Of a DNA stretch of 64,000 nt, positions 8,925-18,526 are shown piece by piece; position 1 is the stretch's first letter, and every line of letters starts with the position of its first letter. This stretch comes from Paraburkholderia guartelaensis. GTDB lineage: Bacteria; Pseudomonadota; Gammaproteobacteria; Burkholderiales; Burkholderiaceae. Position numbers and translations under genes: made by a program. Below the pieces are notes generated by a model. The model ran no database searches. It worked only from the letters and a program-made list of their open reading frames with translations, and was not told where the DNA came from. The DNA is taken from the NCBI RefSeq assembly GCF_004353905.1, contig NZ_SMOD01000030.1, positions 38,384 to 102,383 of the forward strand, in the 5' to 3' direction.

Positions 8925-9947
8925 ATGCGCAATCCAGACCCTCGCTCGGGGCGGGCCGCTACCGCCGGCCCGCCTTCTTCATCACGTCCCCCACTGATTA
9001 CCCGTTTTCTGCGCCGCGCCGCTCTCGGCGCGGCGGGCATCCCGCTCGTGCTGCTCAGCGGCTGCAACATGGCGCTGCTCGCCCCGAAGGGCGACATCGG
9101 CGTCCAGGAAAAGAACCTGATCCTGATCGCGCTCGGCTTGATGTTGCTCGTCGTGATCCCCGTGATCGTGCTCACGCTGTGGTTCGCGTGGCGCTACCGC
9201 GCCTCCAACACGAACGCGACTTATGCGCCGCGCTGGTCGCATTCCACGGTCATCGAAGTGGTGGTGTGGACGATTCCCTGCGTGATCGTGCTCACGCTCG
9301 CCGTGCTGATCTGGCGCACGACGCATTCGCTCGACCCGTATCGCCCGATCGAATCGCAGACGAAGCCCGTGCGCGTGGACGTGGTCGCGCTCAACTGGAA
9401 GTGGCTCTTCATCTACCCGGACTACGGCGTGGCCTCCGTGAACCAGCTGGCGATTCCCGTGGATACGCCCGTTGAGTTCAACCTCACCGCCGAGTCGCTG
9501 ATGAACTCGTTCTTCATCCCGCAACTGGGCAGCCAGGTGTATGCGATGCCTGCCATGCAGACGAAGCTGCACCTCATCGCGAACGAGCCCGGCATCTATG
9601 CGGGCCGCTCGGCGGCGTTCAGCGGCCCGGGCTTCTCCGACATGCATTTCGAAACGCTGGCCAAGAGCCGCGCCGACTTCGACGCCTGGATCGCGCAGGC
9701 GAAGGCATCGCCCACGATGCTCAGCCGCGCGGCCTACGAACAGCTCGCGTTGCCCGGCGAAAAGACGCCGGTGACGCTCTATTCGAACGTCGCGCCGGGC
9801 CTGTTCGACGGCGTGGTCGGCAAATACATGCGCGACGTGCACGGCAATCCGATTTGCGGCACGGTCCCCACGGCCTCAAGCACAGTCCCCGGCACAGGCG
9901 CCCCGGCGCTCACGCTCAACCGTAGCGCCATCCTGGCAGCGGAGTAA
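8925..9947 (+). CDS. cyoA: Cytochrome o ubiquinol oxidase subunit II
   Basis: 340 residues from ATG 8925, which has GGAA 8 bp upstream; an in-frame ATG at 8886 is an alternative. The lipobox LLSGC places the lipidated Cys at residue 47. Two transmembrane helices follow, then a periplasmic cupredoxin fold (NWKWLFIYPDYGVASVNQLA) without the CuA ligands, as in quinol oxidases, then the C-terminal COX-ARM region. It is the first gene of cyoABCD; 7 bp separate its stop from cyoB. The complex oxidises ubiquinol, reduces O2 and pumps protons in the inner membrane. Confidence 0.95.
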   Translation: MRNPDPRSGRAATAGPPSSSRPPLITRFLRRAALGAAGIPLVLLSGCNMALLAPKGDIGVQEKNLILIALGLMLLVVIPVIVLTLWFAWRYRASNTNATYAPRWSHSTVIEVVVWTIPCVIVLTLAVLIWRTTHSLDPYRPIESQTKPVRVDVVALNWKWLFIYPDYGVASVNQLAIPVDTPVEFNLTAESLMNSFFIPQLGSQVYAMPAMQTKLHLIANEPGIYAGRSAAFSGPGFSDMHFETLAKSRADFDAWIAQAKASPTMLSRAAYEQLALPGEKTPVTLYSNVAPGLFDGVVGKYMRDVHGNPICGTVPTASSTVPGTGAPALTLNRSAILAAE

Positions 9948-9954
9948 TCACACC

Positions 9955-11964
9955 ATGTTCGGAAAACTCACGCTCGACGCCGTACCCTGGCACGAGCCGA
10001 TCATCATGGGCACGGGCGCCGTCGTGGCGCTCGGCGGCCTCGCCTTGCTCGCCGCGATCACGATCGCAGGCAAGTGGGGCTATTTGTGGCGCGAGTGGAT
10101 CACGTCGGTCGATCACAAGCGCATTGGTGTCATGTACATCATTCTCGCCGTCATCATGCTGCTGCGCGGTTTCGCCGACGCGATCATGATGCGCGCGCAA
10201 CAGGCGCTCGCGTATGGCGACGCCGCGGGCTATCTGCCGCCGCATCACTACGACCAGATCTTCACGGCGCACGGCGTCATCATGATCTTCTTCGTGGCCA
10301 CGCCGCTCATTCTCGGCTTGATGAACGTGGTCGTGCCGCTGCAGATCGGCGCGCGCGACGTGGCCTATCCGTTCGTCAACTCGCTCTCCTTCTGGCTTTC
10401 GGTGGTGGGCGCGATCCTCGTGATGGTCTCCATGTTCGTGGGCGATTTCGCTGCCACGGGCTGGGTGGCGTATCCGCCGCTTTCGGAGCTTGGCTATAGC
10501 CCGACCGTTGGTATGGATTACTACATATGGTCGCTGCAGCTATCGGGTCTCGGCACGACGCTCTCGGGCATCAACTTCATCGTCACGATCCTGCGCATGC
10601 GCGCGCCGGGCATGAAGATGATGCAGATGCCGGTGTTCGTGTGGACGGCGTTCATCACCAACATCCTGATCGTTGCGGTGTTCCCGGTGCTGACCGCCAC
10701 GCTCGCGCTGCTCACGATGGACCGCTACTTCGACATGCACTTCTTCACGAACGAGCTGGGCGGCAACGCGATGATGTACATCAACCTGATCTGGGTCTGG
10801 GGTCACCCGGAGGTGTACATCCTGATCCTGCCTGCGTTCGGTGCGTACTCGGAAATCATCGCGACGTTCTCGGGCAAGCCGCTGTTCGGCTACAAGTCGA
10901 TGGTCTACGCCACGTCGTCGATCGGCATCCTCTCGTTCTTCGTGTGGCTGCACCACTTCTTCACGATGGGCTCAGGCGCGAACGTCAATGCGTTCTTCGG
11001 CATCATGACCACGGTCATTTCGATTCCGACCGGCGTGAAGCTCTTCAACTGGCTCTTCACGATGTATCGCGGCCGCATCCGCTATCACAGCGCCACGCTC
11101 TGGACCATCGGCTTCATGGTGACGTTCGCCGTGGGCGGTATGACCGGCGTGCTGCTGGCCGTGCCGGGCGCGGACTTCGTGCTGCACAACTCGCTCTTTC
11201 TCGTTGCGCACTTCCATAACGTGATCATCGGCGGGGTGGTGTTCGGCTGTCTTGCAGGTGTGAGCTTCTGGTTCCCCAAGGTGTTTGGTTTCACGCTCAA
11301 CGAGTTCTGGGGCAAGGTGTCGTTCTGGTGCTGGCTGATCGGCTACTGGCTCGCGTTCACGCCGCTCTACATCCTCGGCTTCGAAGGCATGACGCGCCGC
11401 ATGAATCACTATGAAGTGGCCGAGTGGCATCCGTGGCTCGTGGTGGCGCTCGTGGGCGCGGTGTTCGTCGGCCTCGGCATTCTCTCGTTCATCGTGCAGA
11501 TCGTGGTGAGCCTGCGCGATCGTGAAGCCAACCGCGACGTGACCGGCGACCCGTGGGATGGCCGCAGCCTCGAGTGGTCGACTGCTTCGCCCGCGCCGTT
11601 CTACAACTTCGCCGTGCTGCCGGAGATCACTTCGATGGAGCAGCACTGGGACAACAAGGAAGCGGGCCGCGCCTACGTGCAGCCGGCGAAGTACGAAGAC
11701 ATCCATATGCCGCGCAACACGGGCGCGGGCTTCATCATCGCCGCATTTAGCCTGCTGTTCGGCTTTGCGATCGTGTGGCACATGTGGCCGTTCGTGGCGG
11801 TGGGCCTGATCGGCATGATCGTCACGTTCATCGTGCGCACCTACAACCAGGACGTGGATTACTGGGTTCCGGCCGCGGAGGTCGAGCGCATCGAGAACGC
11901 GCGCTTCAAGCAACTCGGCATCCAGCGTTTCGATCAATCCGAGCACATCGAGGAGATGGCATAA
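9955..11964 (+). CDS. cyoB: Cytochrome o ubiquinol oxidase subunit I
   Basis: 669 residues, the standard length. It carries the haem-copper oxidase core: a low-spin haem His in AHGVIMIFF, the CuB/cross-linked His-Tyr motif WGHPEVYILILPAFG, the CuB His pair in LHHFFTMG, and the haem ligands in VAHFHNVIIGG. This is the catalytic subunit, binding haem b, haem o3 and CuB across about 15 helices. It is translationally linked to cyoA and cyoC (gap of 3 bp). No haem O synthase (cyoE) gene follows, so it must be encoded elsewhere. Confidence 0.97.
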   Translation: MFGKLTLDAVPWHEPIIMGTGAVVALGGLALLAAITIAGKWGYLWREWITSVDHKRIGVMYIILAVIMLLRGFADAIMMRAQQALAYGDAAGYLPPHHYDQIFTAHGVIMIFFVATPLILGLMNVVVPLQIGARDVAYPFVNSLSFWLSVVGAILVMVSMFVGDFAATGWVAYPPLSELGYSPTVGMDYYIWSLQLSGLGTTLSGINFIVTILRMRAPGMKMMQMPVFVWTAFITNILIVAVFPVLTATLALLTMDRYFDMHFFTNELGGNAMMYINLIWVWGHPEVYILILPAFGAYSEIIATFSGKPLFGYKSMVYATSSIGILSFFVWLHHFFTMGSGANVNAFFGIMTTVISIPTGVKLFNWLFTMYRGRIRYHSATLWTIGFMVTFAVGGMTGVLLAVPGADFVLHNSLFLVAHFHNVIIGGVVFGCLAGVSFWFPKVFGFTLNEFWGKVSFWCWLIGYWLAFTPLYILGFEGMTRRMNHYEVAEWHPWLVVALVGAVFVGLGILSFIVQIVVSLRDREANRDVTGDPWDGRSLEWSTASPAPFYNFAVLPEITSMEQHWDNKEAGRAYVQPAKYEDIHMPRNTGAGFIIAAFSLLFGFAIVWHMWPFVAVGLIGMIVTFIVRTYNQDVDYWVPAAEVERIENARFKQLGIQRFDQSEHIEEMA

Positions 11965-11967
11965 ACC

Positions 11968-12579
11968 ATGGCTCACGCTGCTACTACTCACGCCCATGGT
12001 CATGGCCACGGTCACGATCACGACGACAGCACGAAGACCACGCTGGGCTTCTGGATCTACCTGATGAGCGACTGCCTCATCTTCGCGACGCTCTTCGCCA
12101 CGTTCGGCGTGCTCGCGAATGCGACGGCAGGCGGTCCGGGTGCAAGGGATCTGTTCGAACTGCCGTACGTGCTGGGCGAAACGCTGCTGCTGCTTGCGAG
12201 CAGCGTCACCTTCGGCATGGCCATGCTGAATCTCTACGCGCAGCGACGCGGCCAGGTGATCGTCTGGCTCGCCATCACGTTCCTGTTCGGCGCGGGCTTC
12301 GTCGCGATGGAGGTGAACGAGTTCGCCAAGCTCATCGCCGATGGCGCGGGGCCCGGCACGAGCGCGTACCTCTCGGCGTACTTCACGCTGGTCGGCACGC
12401 ACGGTCTGCACGTCACGGCGGGTTTGTTGTGGATCGCGATCATGATGCACCAGACCTTCAAGTTCGGTCTGACGGGTACGATCCGCCGCCGTCTCGCCTG
12501 CCTGAGCCTCTTTTGGCACTTTCTCGATCTCGTGTGGATCTGTGTATTTACGTTCGTTTACCTGCGAGGTTTCCTGTGA
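11968..12579 (+). CDS. cyoC: Cytochrome o ubiquinol oxidase subunit III
   Basis: 203 residues. A His-rich N-terminus (HAHGHGHGHDHDD) is followed by five membrane helices with typical CyoC sequences (GFWIYLMSDCLIFATLFATF, EVNEFAKL, LVGTHGLHVTAGLLWI). It assembles with CyoA, B and D. Its TGA overlaps the GTG start of cyoD, which indicates translational coupling. Confidence 0.95.
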   Translation: MAHAATTHAHGHGHGHDHDDSTKTTLGFWIYLMSDCLIFATLFATFGVLANATAGGPGARDLFELPYVLGETLLLLASSVTFGMAMLNLYAQRRGQVIVWLAITFLFGAGFVAMEVNEFAKLIADGAGPGTSAYLSAYFTLVGTHGLHVTAGLLWIAIMMHQTFKFGLTGTIRRRLACLSLFWHFLDLVWICVFTFVYLRGFL

Positions 12580-12950
12580 GCCAGTCCCATGGCACTCACC
12601 ACGCCGTGCATGACGCATCGCACGGCAGCTTCAAGGGCTACATGATCGGCACCGTGCTCTCGCTCGTGCTGACGCTCGCGTCGTTCGGCGTGGTGATGTT
12701 TCGAGTCGTTTCGCCGGGCTTCGGGCTCGCGGCCATCGTCGTGCTCTGCATCGCGCAGCTCGTCGTGCAACTCGTGTATTTCCTGCATATCGGCACGTCG
12801 CGCAGCCAGCGCGCCAACACGGGCATCTTCATCTGCACGGCGTTTCTGATTGCGGTGATCGTCGGGCTTTCGCTGTGGGTCATGCACAACGCAAACGTCA
12901 ACATGATGCCCACGCAGATCTCGATCGACCGCGCCATGGCGCACGACTGA
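12576..12950 (+). CDS. cyoD: Cytochrome o ubiquinol oxidase subunit IV
   Basis: 124 residues from GTG 12576, which overlaps the cyoC stop. A GAGGT ribosome-binding site lies 5 bp before it. A short His-rich head (SQSHGTHHAVHDASHGS) precedes three hydrophobic helices containing VVQLVYFLHIGTS, the CyoD hallmark. The same frame is open upstream inside cyoC, but that part is only a shadow. It is the last gene of the oxidase operon and helps assemble CuB in subunit I. Confidence 0.93.
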   Translation: MSQSHGTHHAVHDASHGSFKGYMIGTVLSLVLTLASFGVVMFRVVSPGFGLAAIVVLCIAQLVVQLVYFLHIGTSRSQRANTGIFICTAFLIAVIVGLSLWVMHNANVNMMPTQISIDRAMAHD

Positions 12951-13056
12951 GGCATCACGTTGCGTCCCTCAATACTGCGCGCCGGGTACCTCGGGCACAG
13001 TGCATGCGCTATACGAAGCGTCGCGACACACCGTCGCTTTTACGTGGAGTGTGACC

Positions 13057-13254
13057 ATGAACAAGGACCAGGTGAAGGGCACGGCTGAAAAGGTGAAGGG
13101 CAAGGTCAATGAGGCCGTGGGCCGCGCAACCGACAACCCGGCGCGCGAATTGAAGGGGGACCTCCAGCAGGAAGCTGGCCAGGCACGCAAGAACGTCGGT
13201 GACATGAAGGAGGCCGCAAAGGATATGGCGAAGGACGTGAAGCGCCATCACTGA
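13057..13254 (+). CDS. CsbD family stress-response protein
   Basis: 65 residues, starting at the MNKDQVKG that opens nearly all CsbD proteins. The body is a repetitive, charged pattern (KGTAEKVKGKVNEAVGR, then ELKGDLQQEAGQA). The predicted product is a small soluble helical protein of unknown biochemical activity, usually induced by general stress. A GGAG-like site precedes the ATG. A strong GC hairpin follows the stop. The 106-bp gap after cyoD suggests its own promoter. Confidence 0.88.
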   Translation: MNKDQVKGTAEKVKGKVNEAVGRATDNPARELKGDLQQEAGQARKNVGDMKEAAKDMAKDVKRHH

Positions 13255-13275
13255 TAAACGATGGCTAACCCACCG

Positions 13276-13303
13276 CGCCGCCGCCTCGAAAGGGGCGGCG
13301 GCG
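13276..13303 (+). terminator. GC-rich terminator hairpin after CsbD
   Basis: CGCCGCCGCC (13276-13285) pairs perfectly with GGCGGCGGCG (13294-13303) over an 8-nt loop. It lies between the CsbD gene and the convergent thioesterase gene. No T tract is present. Confidence 0.55.
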
Positions 13304-13340
13304 TCATGCTGTCCGCATGCGGCAGCGCGAGCCCCGGCGC

Positions 13341-13811
13341 TCAGGCCGGCGGGTTCAGCACCGCGAAGGTCGCGTTGGCTTTGAGCACGCAGCGCTCATC
13401 CACCATCAGGCGGCATGTGGCAAAGCGCAGACGTGCGCCCATTTTGTCGAGCGCCACGTGCGCTTCCAGCCAGTCGCCGGGACGCACGGAACCAAGGTAA
13501 TCGAGGCTCAGATGCGCCGTGACCGCCGGACGTTCGCGTCCCGCCGCGCGTATCATGGCCGCGCCAATCGCGGTGTCGGCGAGCGTGGCCAGCATGCCGC
13601 CGTGCGCGATATCCAGATTGTTCAAATGGCGCTCGCTCACGCGCGTGCCGATCACGCCGCGGGCTTCGTCGAAGTAAAGCGTGCCGAATTGGCCCATATA
13701 ACCAGTGCGGAACGGCAACGCCACGAAGCCGGGTGGCGGGGCGTCATCGCTTTCAACGGTTGCGGGTGCAGCGTTAATCGAGATGTCATTCGCGGGCAGG
13801 CGATCGTTCAT
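13341..13811 (-). CDS. PaaI-type hotdog thioesterase
   Basis: 156 residues. The hotdog-fold signature HGGMLATLADTAIGAAM (about residues 70-86) and the later TAHLSLDYLGSVRPGDWLEA strand match acyl-CoA thioesterases of the PaaI group. It would hydrolyse an acyl- or aryl-CoA ester in the cytoplasm. It starts only 16 bp after the stop of the MalT-like regulator on the same strand, so the two are probably co-transcribed. With the divergent acyl-CoA cluster, a CoA-recycling or detoxifying role is plausible (inference). Confidence 0.85.
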   Translation of the reverse strand: MNDRLPANDISINAAPATVESDDAPPPGFVALPFRTGYMGQFGTLYFDEARGVIGTRVSERHLNNLDIAHGGMLATLADTAIGAAMIRAAGRERPAVTAHLSLDYLGSVRPGDWLEAHVALDKMGARLRFATCRLMVDERCVLKANATFAVLNPPA

Positions 13812-13827
13812 TGTTCGGGATCCACAA

Positions 13828-16572
13828 TCAGGGAATCAGTCCTTTCGCACGGCCGATGGCGACTGCCTGGGTACGATTGCCCGCGCCGAGCTTGGCGTTG
13901 ATCTTGCGGAGATGCGACTTGACCGTCAGCTCGGACACGAACAGCTTCTCCGCGATCACGCGGTTGCGGTGGCCTGCCGAAAGCATCCTTAGCACGTCCA
14001 GTTCGCGCGCCGTGAGCGCGTCGGCGGGAGAATCCGCGGCGTAGGGCGAGAGATCGGCGGCACCCGTCGTTGAGTCCGCTATGTGCGAGTGAGAGGGCGC
14101 CACGCCGTCCAGCAACTGCGCCACGAACGCGGGCACCACGCCAAGCGAGCCGATTTGCGTGGGACCGCGCTCGGCCCATGCGCCAAGCAGGCGCATGAGT
14201 GCTTCGCCTTCATCGAGGAACGCGCGAACAAAGCCTTCGTGGCTCGCCATGCGCAGCGCTTCCGTGAGCATGTCGAAGGCGGCGGTGCGCTCGCCGTTGC
14301 CGTCGAGCGCGAGTGCGAGCAGGACGCGCAACTTCAGCGCGCGCCAATGACGCCGCCGCGCGCTCGCCTGTGCGACGGCTTCGCTCAGTGCAGCGCACGC
14401 CGTGGCGTAGCGTCCCTGCGCGATATCGAGGCGGCAGCGCGCGATCACCGGTTCGTCGATCTCGCTCGCGTGATAGGAGACCCCCGGGCGTGCCCAGTCC
14501 GCATGCAGTGTGGCGGCGCGCAGCGCCTGCTCGGCGGCGTCGAAGCGGCCTTCGAGCGTGGCGACGCGCGCGCGTTCGAGCCATGCGGCGCTCACGGCGC
14601 GGTCCGATTTGACTGCGCGGCCCAACTGCTCGAGTTCGGCGAGCAGCCGCAACCACTGCTCGACATTACCCTCGAAGAGCGCCACGCGCGCCGAAAGCAC
14701 ATGCGTGGCGATCAGCCCGTCGGTCACGCCCACGCGCTTGGCGCGCGGCAGCGCGTCGGCGAGGAGATGCGTCATTTCATCGAGCGCGTTTTTCTCGTAG
14801 AGCGCGAGCGAGCGCACGCCGTCCACGCTGGTGCGGCCGCCGCCCGAATCCACGGTGCGGTTCGCCGTGGCGTTGGCCGCCGAAATTTCGAGCCGCGCCA
14901 GCGCCGTGCCAAGCCGCCCCTGCACCAGATCGATGATCCCTTCGATGGTTTCCGCCATCGTGCGCATCACGACATAGGGATGATCGTGGGCGCGCCGCAA
15001 CGCGCGCGAGAGCACGCCGCGCGCCTCGTCATAGCGATCGGTGCAGACGTAGCTGAAGGCGAGCGAATTCGTGAGGCTGTAGAACGAGAAGTTCGCACGA
15101 TCGGGCAGGCGATCGAGCAAGGCGGCGCTCGTTTGCGCGCATGCCTCGACCTGGTCGGTGAGCGCGAGCAGCACGCCGCGAATCGCTTCGGCCACGAAGG
15201 CGACGCTGTCCTGGTTGGGCTGCCCGACGCTGCCTTCGACAATGTTTTGCGTCGTACGCATGGCGTCCGCATAGCGGCGGTTCAGCAGCAGCACCCACGC
15301 GTAAGTGAGACCGACGTCGGGCCGCGTGGCAAGCCGCGCGGCGCCGATGCGGTCGAGCCAGCGCATCAGCAGGCGCAGCCGGCCGCTGCCGAGCAATGCC
15401 CGCGAATGACGCGCGATTTCGGCGAGCGCACCCGCCTCGTCGCCCGCGTCGAGCAGATGGTCGATGGCGGGGATGGGGCGTTGCGCTTCGAGATACCAGC
15501 GTGCGGCCGCGCCGTGCACTTCGCGTTCACGTTCCGGCTGCGCGGCACGCAGCCGATGCTGCAGGAAGCTCGCGAACAGCCGGTGATAGCGATACCAGCT
15601 GCGCTCGCCGTCGAGCGGCACGAGAAAGAGATTCGCGCGCTCCAGATAGTCCAGCATCTCGCGGCTGTCGTTGCGTCCGGTGGCGGCGTCGCAAAGCGCG
15701 GCGCAGAACTGCGGCAGCGCGCTCGTCTCCAGCAGGAACGAGCGGCACGCTTCGGATTGCCGGGCGAGAATGTCTTCGGCGAGATATTCCGCGAGTTCGA
15801 GGTTCGTGCCCGAAAAGGAGGCGACAAAGGCCGCATGGTCTGTGCGCGTGCGCAGCGAGAGCGTGGCCAGATAAATGGCCGTCGCCCAGCCTTCGGTGCA
15901 GCGATGCAGGGTGGCGATATCGGCGTCGCGCAGCGGCAGCGCGCATTTCTCGCGGATGAACGCGCTCGCCTCCGCGAGCGTGAAGCGCAGCGCGGCGGGA
16001 TTGATGTCGAGTAGTTCGCCGCGCGCGCGGATGCGCCCGATGCCGAGTTCCGGCGTCACGCGCGAGGCGGCCACGAGCGGGTTGCCAGGCGGCAGGGCGG
16101 CGATCAGGTCTTGCATGAAGGCGAGCACGGCGGGGCTCTGGATCGACTCGAAGTCGTCGAGGAGGATGGCGAGCGGCTTGCCGTGCGCCGCCACGCGCTC
16201 GATCAGGCTCGACGCGAACGTGTCCGGGTCGAGCGTGAGCGCGCGCGGTGTGCGTGTGCCGGGCAACGCGGCGTCGAGATGCTGCAGGAAGCGCCCGAAG
16301 TCGTTGTCGGCGGCGTCGAGGCGCAGCCATGCCACCTCGCGGCGGTGGGCGCGGCAGTGTGCGGCGTATTGCTGCAAGAGCGTGGTCTTGCCGAAGCCCG
16401 CCGAAGCGCGGATCAGCACGAGCCGCGCTGTGTGGGCGCCTGCAATCGTTTCGATCAGTTGCGTGCGCAACAGATGAGACGGGCTGTCAGCGGGCGGCGT
16501 CAGCTTCGACGCGACGATCCCGCGGGGAGGATTCTGATGGCCGCTTGCGGCGTGGGCATCGACGATGTTCAC
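13828..16572 (-). CDS. MalT-like LuxR family ATP-dependent transcriptional activator
   Basis: 914 residues, the size of large STAND/LAL regulators. Walker A is ASAGFGKTT (residues 56-64), followed by a Walker B-like LLDDFESI. A long central helical TPR-like region follows (about 350-840). The C-terminal LuxR helix-turn-helix is LTARELDVLRMLSAGHRN followed by VSELTVKSHL. Such proteins become active on inducer and ATP binding. Its 5' end faces the CoA-ligase gene at 16911 across 338 bp, so it is the likely regulator of the acyl-CoA cluster. The inducer is unknown. Confidence 0.9.
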   Translation of the reverse strand: MNIVDAHAASGHQNPPRGIVASKLTPPADSPSHLLRTQLIETIAGAHTARLVLIRASAGFGKTTLLQQYAAHCRAHRREVAWLRLDAADNDFGRFLQHLDAALPGTRTPRALTLDPDTFASSLIERVAAHGKPLAILLDDFESIQSPAVLAFMQDLIAALPPGNPLVAASRVTPELGIGRIRARGELLDINPAALRFTLAEASAFIREKCALPLRDADIATLHRCTEGWATAIYLATLSLRTRTDHAAFVASFSGTNLELAEYLAEDILARQSEACRSFLLETSALPQFCAALCDAATGRNDSREMLDYLERANLFLVPLDGERSWYRYHRLFASFLQHRLRAAQPEREREVHGAAARWYLEAQRPIPAIDHLLDAGDEAGALAEIARHSRALLGSGRLRLLMRWLDRIGAARLATRPDVGLTYAWVLLLNRRYADAMRTTQNIVEGSVGQPNQDSVAFVAEAIRGVLLALTDQVEACAQTSAALLDRLPDRANFSFYSLTNSLAFSYVCTDRYDEARGVLSRALRRAHDHPYVVMRTMAETIEGIIDLVQGRLGTALARLEISAANATANRTVDSGGGRTSVDGVRSLALYEKNALDEMTHLLADALPRAKRVGVTDGLIATHVLSARVALFEGNVEQWLRLLAELEQLGRAVKSDRAVSAAWLERARVATLEGRFDAAEQALRAATLHADWARPGVSYHASEIDEPVIARCRLDIAQGRYATACAALSEAVAQASARRRHWRALKLRVLLALALDGNGERTAAFDMLTEALRMASHEGFVRAFLDEGEALMRLLGAWAERGPTQIGSLGVVPAFVAQLLDGVAPSHSHIADSTTGAADLSPYAADSPADALTARELDVLRMLSAGHRNRVIAEKLFVSELTVKSHLRKINAKLGAGNRTQAVAIGRAKGLIP

Positions 16573-16910
16573 AGGCGCTGTTTCCTTCTGCGGCGCGCGC
16601 GGCGGCGCGCCTTGCGGGCCCGCCGGCCGCGCGGGTTGGCCGGGCGGCGGACCTGTCTCACTCGGGTCGTTATTGCTGGGGCGAATGGTCGCGCCCTGTT
16701 TTTGCGTTGCTTGTGCAACCGTCAGGGTATTGTTCCACAGCGGCTGGCCGGCGTCGTACTCCTTTCGAACGATTCGCTAGCGCATCCTAAAATCCTCCCT
16801 TCGGCTCAGGACAGCAGGCCTGCGTGCGCCTAAAGTGATATCGACTTCACGGCATCCGCGCCACGATCACCCGGCGCAGCCAGAACGACATAAAGAAGCT
16901 CGGAGACACC
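16573..16910. other. Divergent control region, regulator versus CoA-ligase operon
   Basis: 338 bp without a supported gene. It holds two outward promoters by position. A partly symmetric element with outer AAGT/ACTT arms around GATATC lies at 16833-16847, about 63 bp before the ligase ATG, and could be an activator site. This is weak evidence. Confidence 0.35.
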
Positions 16911-18467
16911 ATGTACCTCACACAAGGCCTGCATCGCTGCGTGCAGCAACACCCGGCGGAAGTCGCGATCCGCTTCGGCGGGCGTTCGCGTACTTTCGCG
17001 CAGCTGGGCGAACGCGTGGCACGGCTAGCCGGCGCACTCCAGTCGCTCGGCATGGGCGCGGGCGACCGCGTGGGCATGCTCGCGCTCAATTCCGACCGCT
17101 ATCTCGAATACATGCTCGGCGTGTGGTGGGGCGGCGACGTGCTCAACCCCGTGAATATCCGCTGGAGTGTGCCTGAGATCGTCTATTCGCTCGACGACTG
17201 CGATACGCGCATCCTGCTGGTGGACGACCACTTCCTGCCGCTCGCTGGGGACATCGCGGCGAGCGCTGCGCATCGCCCGACGCTCGTCTACACAGGCGAG
17301 CGTGACGTACCGTCCGGCATGCTCGCTTACGAGGCGCTGATCGCCGAAGCGCAGCCTGTGGCAGACGCGTTTCGCGGCGGCAACGATCTCGCGACCATCA
17401 TGTACACGGGCGGCACGACGGGCCGGCCCAAGGGCGTGATGCAGTCGCACCTGAACCTGTGGTCGTCGGCGACTTCGCGCATGGCGGAGTTCCGCGGCTA
17501 CGCGCACGCCATTTCGCTGCATGCGGCGCCGCTGTTTCACACGGCGGCGATGGCGCGCGCGGTGGGCCATTTCGTGGCCGGCGATACGCACGTGGTGCTG
17601 CCCACTTTCGAGCCGCGCGCGGTGCTCGAAGCGATCGAGCGGGACCGCGTGGATGAGATCCTGCTCGTGCCGACCATGCTGCAGGCCGTGCTGGAGCACC
17701 CCGACTTCAAGCGGCGCGATCTCTCGTCGCTCAAGCGGATCTATTACGGCGCGTCGCCGATCGCCGCGGGCGTGCTCGACGCCGCGCTCGCCGCACTGCC
17801 CGGCATCGAATTCTTTCACGCTTACGGTCTCACGGAGGCGTCGCCCGTGGTGTCGGTCAATCCGCCCGCCAATCACGGCGCCGAAGGGCGCGCGAGCGGC
17901 CTTTACCGCTCGGCCGGGCGTGCGGGCTACGGCGTAACCGTGAAGATCGTCGATGCCACGGGCGTGGAAGTGCCGCGCAACACCGTGGGCGAGATCGCCG
18001 TGCGCGGCGCGAACGTCATGCTCGGCTACTGGAACAAGCCCGAAGAAACGCGCCAGGCGCTGCGCGACGGCTGGCTGCATACCGGCGACGGCGCCTATAT
18101 GGACGAAAACGGCTACCTCTTCATCGTCGACCGCATGAAGGACATGATCGTGACGGGCGGCGAGAACGTCTATTCCGCCGAAGTCGAGAACGTGCTCTCG
18201 CGCCATCCGGCCGTTGCGCAATGCGCCGTGATCGGCATTCCCGATGCGCGCTGGGGCGAAGCCGTGCACGCTGTGGTCGTCGCGCGTAGCGGCAGCGACG
18301 TGGACGAAGCCGCGCTGCGCGAGCACTGCCGCCAGTTTATCGCCGGCTACAAGTGTCCGAAGAGCATCGAGTTCCGCGAGGCGCTGCCGCTGTCGGCCGC
18401 CGGCAAGATTCTCAAGCGCGATCTGCGTGCGCCGTACTGGCAGAGCCAATCCCGCCAGGTGGGCTGA
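16911..18467 (+). CDS. Acyl-CoA synthetase (AMP-forming)
   Basis: 518 residues. The adenylate-forming enzyme motifs are complete: the P-loop YTGGTTGRPKGVMQ near residues 164-178, a HAYGLTEASPVVS motif, the hinge region with GWLHTGDGAYMDENGY, GGENVYSAEVE, and the C-terminal Lys in SAAGKILKRDL. It activates a carboxylic acid to its CoA thioester using ATP. It is the first gene of a co-directional run of acyl-CoA catabolic genes, so it probably primes the substrate. Medium or long-chain, branched or cyclic acids are all possible. Confidence 0.9.
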   Translation: MYLTQGLHRCVQQHPAEVAIRFGGRSRTFAQLGERVARLAGALQSLGMGAGDRVGMLALNSDRYLEYMLGVWWGGDVLNPVNIRWSVPEIVYSLDDCDTRILLVDDHFLPLAGDIAASAAHRPTLVYTGERDVPSGMLAYEALIAEAQPVADAFRGGNDLATIMYTGGTTGRPKGVMQSHLNLWSSATSRMAEFRGYAHAISLHAAPLFHTAAMARAVGHFVAGDTHVVLPTFEPRAVLEAIERDRVDEILLVPTMLQAVLEHPDFKRRDLSSLKRIYYGASPIAAGVLDAALAALPGIEFFHAYGLTEASPVVSVNPPANHGAEGRASGLYRSAGRAGYGVTVKIVDATGVEVPRNTVGEIAVRGANVMLGYWNKPEETRQALRDGWLHTGDGAYMDENGYLFIVDRMKDMIVTGGENVYSAEVENVLSRHPAVAQCAVIGIPDARWGEAVHAVVVARSGSDVDEAALREHCRQFIAGYKCPKSIEFREALPLSAAGKILKRDLRAPYWQSQSRQVG

Positions 18468-18526
18468 TCCGCACGGGCGGGCATCGTCATCGTTAACTTG
18501 CAATCCCACTTAATCAGGTATCCAAA

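Noticed and set aside
10972..12618. 548-codon minus-strand frame opposite cyoB, cyoC and cyoD
   Set aside because: Arg/His/Glu-rich composition typical of an antisense shadow over well-identified oxidase genes.
14083..16014. 643-codon plus-strand frame opposite the MalT-like regulator
   Set aside because: No motif; it covers a gene with clear Walker and LuxR motifs.
18487..18526. Two TTAA elements before the SCP-x thiolase gene as another PmrA-like box
   Set aside because: The spacing between TTAA cores is 17 bp, not 11.
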